A stretch of 6,667 nt of DNA. Source: Candidatus Aenigmatarchaeota archaeon. Lineage in GTDB: Archaea > Aenigmatarchaeota > Aenigmatarchaeia > QMZP01 > JAUXAV01. Below, one piece after another: positions 4,499 to 6,667 of this stretch. The stretch is taken from the NCBI GenBank assembly GCA_030619735.1, contig JAUXAV010000062.1, forward strand, positions 1-6,667. The letters are read 5' to 3'. The position numbers and the translations under genes were made by a program. The stretch's first letter is position 1, and every line of letters starts with the position of its first letter. The notes below the pieces were generated by a model. That model had not been told where the DNA came from, ran no database searches, and saw only the letters and a list, made by a program, of their open reading frames with translations.

Positions 4499-4507
4499 AT
4501 GCGTGAA

Positions 4508-4699
4508 ATGGAAAACAATGCAGTAGAAGAGAAGACCGAACCGACAAGGTTTCAGATTATCCTGGGTGAGGATATAGAAAAACTCCTCCGCAAGTACGTC
4601 GAGGAGACCTATGGTCAGGATACTCGTGTGTACACGGCAATAATCCGGAGGGCAGTAACTGAATTCCTGAAGAGAGAAGGTTACCAGCATGAAAACTAA
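4508..4699 (+). CDS. ribbon-helix-helix transcription regulator, paralogue 2 (63 aa)
   Basis: ATG 4508 is chosen because the -10 box ends at 4498. Upstream in-frame ATGs (4454, and 4499 directly against the -10) lie before or at the likely transcription start. The product has the RHH layout: ribbon strand RFQIILGED, helix A (IEKLLRKYVEETY), turn (GQDTRV), helix B (YTAIIRRAVTEFLKREGY). It matches the protein at 2468-2656 at 28 of 62 positions without gaps. The differences in the exposed ribbon (KYQVYLG against RFQIILG) are few, so both proteins may read similar operators or even form mixed dimers; that is inference. Its last 11 bases overlap the dCMP deaminase start. It probably autoregulates the nucleotide-metabolism operon it heads. 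Confidence 0.87.
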   Translation: MENNAVEEKTEPTRFQIILGEDIEKLLRKYVEETYGQDTRVYTAIIRRAVTEFLKREGYQHEN

Positions 4700-5150
4700 C
4701 CGGCCTACCCTAGACCAGTACTTCATGCAGATTACTGCCGTTGTTGCATCTAGGTCTACATGCCTCCACCGAGACCAAGGTGCCGTTATAGTTAAGAACG
4801 GCCGTATCCTTTCCACCGGCTATAATGGCTCCCCACCTGGCCAACCTCACTGCATAGACCTTGGGTCTTGCCAGAAAGAAAAGGGGCTTGAGTGTCGTGC
4901 AGAAGGACTCCATGGCGAGTCCAACGCCATAGCGTCAGCGGCAAAAATGGGTGTTTCTGTTGATGGGGCCACTATCTATTGTGTGTATTCCCCCTGTGAA
5001 GCATGCTGTAATCTGCTTAAATCTGCTGGTATAGCTGAAGTGAGGTATGCTGAGTTGTATGATGGCTGCCTGGAGGGGCCGTTATACCTTGGAACACTCG
5101 GGATAAAAGTGGTCTGCTTGGGGACAAATAAGCACAGCCGCTCCAATTAG
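4689..5150 (+). CDS. deoxycytidylate (dCMP) deaminase (153 aa)
   Basis: dCMP deaminase converts dCMP to dUMP, feeding thymidylate synthesis; the family is common in phages and in bacteria (ComEB-like). Motifs are clear: ASRSTC (20-25), GAVIVKNGRILSTGYNGSP (31-49), HGESNAI (75-81; H75 zinc ligand, E77 proton shuttle) and SPCEAC (102-106... C103 and C106 zinc ligands), followed by the family's hydrophobic strand and Y120. Further Cys/His (H54, C55, C61, C69) sit where the phage T4-type enzyme has its second, structural zinc. One oddity is HGE where HAE is usual. The length is near the normal 130-190. The start at 4689 overlaps the end of the RHH gene by 11 bases, so expression should follow that regulator. 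A structured intergenic element begins at its stop codon. Confidence 0.93.
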   Translation: MKTNRPTLDQYFMQITAVVASRSTCLHRDQGAVIVKNGRILSTGYNGSPPGQPHCIDLGSCQKEKGLECRAEGLHGESNAIASAAKMGVSVDGATIYCVYSPCEACCNLLKSAGIAEVRYAELYDGCLEGPLYLGTLGIKVVCLGTNKHSRSN

Positions 5151-5292
5151 CTCTTGAATACTGGGCGGGTAAGAGAGGAGTAGTGCAAATTGAAAGACGA
5201 AGGTCTAACATACCACACAGGCGCGGTATGATAGATTGCGCTCAAAGCAGTGGCTAAAATAAACCTTTACCCGCCCAGTATTGAGGGGCTAA
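5147..5292 (+). ncRNA. candidate structured RNA between dCMP deaminase and dUTPase genes
   Basis: AATACTGGGCGGGTAA (5157-5172) is perfectly complementary to TTACCCGCCCAGTATT (5267-5282). Outside it, beyond a single G-G mismatch (5156/5283), TTAGCTCTT (5147-5155) pairs with AGGGGCTAA (5284-5292) using two U-G wobbles, and one more G-U extends the inner end. Inside, AGTGCAA (5182-5188) pairs with TTGCGCT (5236-5242) and encloses two hairpins: AGAC/GTCT (5195-5206) and CATACC/GGTATG (5209-5230). That makes a basal helix of about 26 pairs, an internal loop and a three-way junction. The wobbles pair only in the + strand RNA. No T-tract follows, and the next Shine-Dalgarno (5308) stays free. I match it to no known riboswitch or ribozyme class. 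Confidence 0.7.
5190..5231 (+). CDS. possible micro-ORF (13 codons) inside the structured RNA
   Basis: TTG 5190 is preceded nine bases upstream by GAGGAG (5175-5180), which lies in the unpaired internal loop, and encodes MKDEGLTYHTGAV before TGA 5229-5231. It could be a leader peptide that couples translation to the folding of the surrounding RNA. It could also be the decayed N-terminus of a phage gene: the 'TYxTGAV' opening reminds me of phage dATP/dGTP pyrophosphohydrolase-like (DUF5664-type) proteins, which would fit a nucleotide cluster, but 13 residues are too few to decide. It may also be chance. Confidence 0.3.
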   Translation: MKDEGLTYHTGAV

Positions 5293-5320
5293 GTATCTGA
5301 AGAGTAAGGGAGGCTAACGA

Positions 5321-5677
5321 GTGGAACACCTCATTAACAAGCAGAGACAACTGATGGAGGAGGTTCCACACGACGTAACTCCCCTTACCGCTCGTCGTAT
5401 GGTGGCAGGTCTTGGGGTCATTGAGGAAGTTCTGGAGTATCTCAACTCTACAGGGCACAAGCCTTGGAGACCTAATCCGTTAAGCAGAGAAGACCAACTT
5501 GAGGAAATTACCGACATACTCTTCTTCTACCTTGAACTGGTGATACTGGGAGGGTTTAGCTGGCAAGAGATAGAGGAAGAGTATGTTCGTAAACATGCCG
5601 TGAACTTGGAACGATATAGGAGAGCGAAAGAGGGGGATTATGGGTGGAACCATAGAGGCAAGGAGGAAGGATTGTAA
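5321..5677 (+). CDS. dimeric dUTPase / MazG-like nucleotide pyrophosphohydrolase (118 aa)
   Basis: GTG 5321 follows GGGAGG (5308-5313) by seven bases. The all-alpha NTP pyrophosphohydrolase signature is present: EEVLE (35-39) and LEEITDI (60-66, ExxD at E62/D65) give the EExxE...ExxD magnesium-binding helices. KPWRP lies between them and the end has YVRKHAVNLERYRRAKEGDYGW (88-109), the RKHxxNxxR segment typical of dimeric dUTPases and related phage MazG proteins that contact the nucleotide base and phosphates. The likely reaction is dUTP to dUMP plus pyrophosphate, which keeps uracil out of DNA and supplies dUMP, the same product as the upstream dCMP deaminase. dCTP/dUTP or another dNTP as substrate cannot be excluded. 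Its stop shares a base with the next start (TAATG). Confidence 0.85.
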   Translation: MEHLINKQRQLMEEVPHDVTPLTARRMVAGLGVIEEVLEYLNSTGHKPWRPNPLSREDQLEEITDILFFYLELVILGGFSWQEIEEEYVRKHAVNLERYRRAKEGDYGWNHRGKEEGL

Positions 5678-5994
5678 TGACATGTAAACAGCCAACAGAA
5701 GCACAGATTAAAGAGTTCTGGGAATGGTGTGGGTTTGAGTGTTATTCCACAGCATTGGAAGACCTTTGGTTCAGGATGCCTGGTGATGAGAGTTATAAAT
5801 TACTACCCATAGACCTCAACAACCTGTTCAAGTATGCTGTGCCGAAGCTAGATGGCTTCAAGTTGTTTGCACAGGCAGAGTGTCCTGATATGGTATTTGC
5901 AGAAGCAAGAACTGTGAACAGATACTTCAAGGCAGGAGATAAAGACCCTGCCCTAGCTCTGTTCTGGGCAATATGGGAGGCGAAGAAAAAATGA
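5677..5994 (+). CDS. hypothetical phage protein (105 aa)
   Basis: ATG 5677 shares its A with the previous stop (TAATG), with AGGAAGG just upstream, so translation is coupled to the dUTPase. The 105 residues start TEAQIKEFWEWCGFECY, a Trp-rich helix, then WFRMPGD, then LLPIDLNNLFKYAVPKLDGF and later DPALALFWAIWEAKKK. This order, with 'EFWEWCGF' at the N-terminus and 'P-x-D-L-N-N-L-F-K-Y-A-V-P-K' in the middle, looks to me like a small protein often seen on phage contigs, without known function. The C-terminal helix ends in a basic tail. No metal or catalytic motif, signal or membrane segment is seen. Its last four bases overlap the next ATG (ATGA), so it lies in the middle of a co-translated run. 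Confidence 0.8.
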   Translation: MTCKQPTEAQIKEFWEWCGFECYSTALEDLWFRMPGDESYKLLPIDLNNLFKYAVPKLDGFKLFAQAECPDMVFAEARTVNRYFKAGDKDPALALFWAIWEAKKK

Positions 5995-6578
5995 CAGTTC
6001 ACGCCCTCCCAGTATGGGAAAAGAACCCTTATGACTGCCCAGAAATCAGCACGGTTTCATCGAGTGGGGCTAGTGTCAGGGATCTGAGTCCATTCATTCT
6101 TGGACCCATTGAGGTTCCTTCGGTTCCTAGAGCAGAAAACTTTGAGAATCTGTGGCAATACAGCAAGGTCTACAAGCCTCACGTGGGCTCGAGCGGGGGA
6201 CCCACGCCAGAATGGTTTGAATGGAGAGCTAAGGGCTTTGCGGATAAGTACGCTCACCGCTATCCTATGGGCAAAGGATCTATACCTCTGTACTCTTGGT
6301 GGAAAGGTGAACATCTCGGCTACATTGTGGCGAGGAAAAGAATATATGCAACCATCTATGCTGAATATGTTGCTCGGACTGTCTGTTACTCACTTCTTGA
6401 GGAGTTATACAAAGAGCACGGCGAAATAACCCTAAAAGACTATGATGCTTACGACCATATTAAGCTGGGCATGAGTTTGATCAATGTCATCAATAACCCA
6501 GATAGGAAGATGGGCCATGCTTTTGTGCTGGCAATGATGCTTGAGGGCAAGTTGGAGGAGTGCTTAGCAGTTCAATGA
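5991..6578 (+). CDS. conserved phage-type protein, DUF6939-like (195 aa)
   Basis: ATG 5991 forms an ATGA junction with the previous stop, with GGGAGG (5975-5980) ten bases upstream. The in-frame ATG 5973 would lie before that site and is rejected. The 195 residues open MTVHALPVWEKNPYDCPEIS, then have PTPEWFEWRAKGFADKYAHR, YPMGKGSIPLYSWWKGEHLGYI, IYATIYAEYVARTVCYSLLE and finally DYDAYDHIKLGMSLINVINN with PDRKMGHAFVLAMML. It is largely helical with many aromatics; conserved-looking D150/D152/D155 and H156 and the later R172-K-M-G-H cluster could form a polar site. I recall similar proteins filed as an uncharacterised DUF (possibly DUF6939) in phages. No reaction is known to me. It belongs to the nucleotide operon by its tight coupling. 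Confidence 0.75.
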   Translation: MTVHALPVWEKNPYDCPEISTVSSSGASVRDLSPFILGPIEVPSVPRAENFENLWQYSKVYKPHVGSSGGPTPEWFEWRAKGFADKYAHRYPMGKGSIPLYSWWKGEHLGYIVARKRIYATIYAEYVARTVCYSLLEELYKEHGEITLKDYDAYDHIKLGMSLINVINNPDRKMGHAFVLAMMLEGKLEECLAVQ

Positions 6579-6598
6579 CGCTTGTTAAGGAGAGTAAA

Positions 6599-6667
6599 AT
6601 GTTGCAGCTTCGACTGCCTGGGATGGAAGGGTGTGATTTCCAATGTCTCACTAATTGTCCAATGGAG
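6599..6667 (+). CDS. start of a Cys-rich protein, truncated by the window edge
   Basis: ATG 6599 has AAGGAGAG (6588-6595) just upstream and an open frame to the end. The visible residues are MLQLRLPGMEGCDFQCLTNC followed by PME. Cysteines 12, 16 and 20 form CxxxCxxxC, which is not the CxxxCxxC of radical-SAM enzymes but may bind metal. It is the next gene of the same operon. Too little is visible to assign a function. Confidence 0.65.
   Translation, partial: MLQLRLPGMEGCDFQCLTNCPME

Noticed and set aside
4454..4507. Upstream in-frame start for the second RHH protein
   Set aside because: The codons overlap the promoter, and the extra 18 residues are absent from the paralogue, which starts at the same distance behind its own -10 box.
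4343..4816. 157-codon open frame on the - strand
   Set aside because: It is antisense to the terminator, the RHH gene and the start of dCMP deaminase; its product is low-information and there is no credible ribosome-binding site.
5147..5292. MITE or small transposon reading of the inverted repeat, with TTGAA/TTGAG as target duplication
   Set aside because: The outer arm differences are wobble-compatible only in + strand RNA and the interior has its own nested helices. A DNA element is less likely, but a genome-wide search for other copies would be decisive.
1..6667. tRNA genes, CRISPR arrays, insertion sequences
   Set aside because: I saw no cloverleaf with a GGTTCRANTCC-type arm, no regularly spaced direct repeats and no transposase-like frame on either strand by eye; a tRNAscan/CRISPR search was not run.

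Overview
The window reads as a piece of a double-stranded DNA bacteriophage or prophage genome. Every supported gene lies on the + strand. Most encode 50-200 residues and are packed with strong Shine-Dalgarno sites, ATGA or TAATG junctions and short overlaps. The recognisable functions are phage-like: deoxynucleotide metabolism, small DNA-binding proteins and a methyltransferase-like protein. No capsid, tail, terminase or replication gene is visible. The host is a bacterium with sigma70-type promoters and AGGAGG-type ribosome binding. The style of the small genes and the secreted protein at 3266-3874 recalls Dehalococcoidia/Chloroflexota metagenomic contigs, but that placement is an impression from memory, not a result.

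Layout. Bases 1-134 hold the C-terminus of a helix-turn-helix protein. Bases 162-1289 hold four small unknown genes, two of which share a copied leader and start (MPRIE). Bases 1304-2412 hold three Cys-rich genes in tight coupling: a CPFG-repeat miniprotein, a Rossmann methyltransferase-like protein with a Cys4 tail, and a Cys4 zinc ribbon. A promoter at 2430-2458 then starts a unit with a ribbon-helix-helix (RHH) protein and a 110-residue unknown. Bases 3007-3265 are non-coding, with hairpins and an orphan ribosome-binding site. They precede a Sec-exported protein (3266-3874), a small membrane-protein gene that appears frameshifted at a G run (4012-4108), a 53-residue unknown and a strong intrinsic terminator (4353-4390).

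A second promoter (4470-4498), near-identical in design to the first, starts the last unit. It holds a paralogous RHH protein, dCMP deaminase, a 146-nt structured intergenic element, a dimeric dUTPase/MazG-like protein, two phage-type unknowns and the start of another gene. dCMP deaminase and dUTPase both deliver dUMP, the precursor of dTMP, so this unit probably reshapes the pyrimidine dNTP pool in infected cells.

The two most notable signals are these. (1) The two RHH genes each sit exactly nine bases behind a -10 box, which predicts near-leaderless mRNAs. They share the promoter/upstream sequence and 28 of 62 residues, suggesting a twin autoregulatory switch. (2) The gap between dCMP deaminase and dUTPase folds into a roughly 27-pair basal helix. 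Its sequence differences in the outer part are wobble-compatible only on the + strand, and it encloses a branched interior and a 13-codon micro-ORF. It is a candidate undescribed structured RNA or leader regulator.
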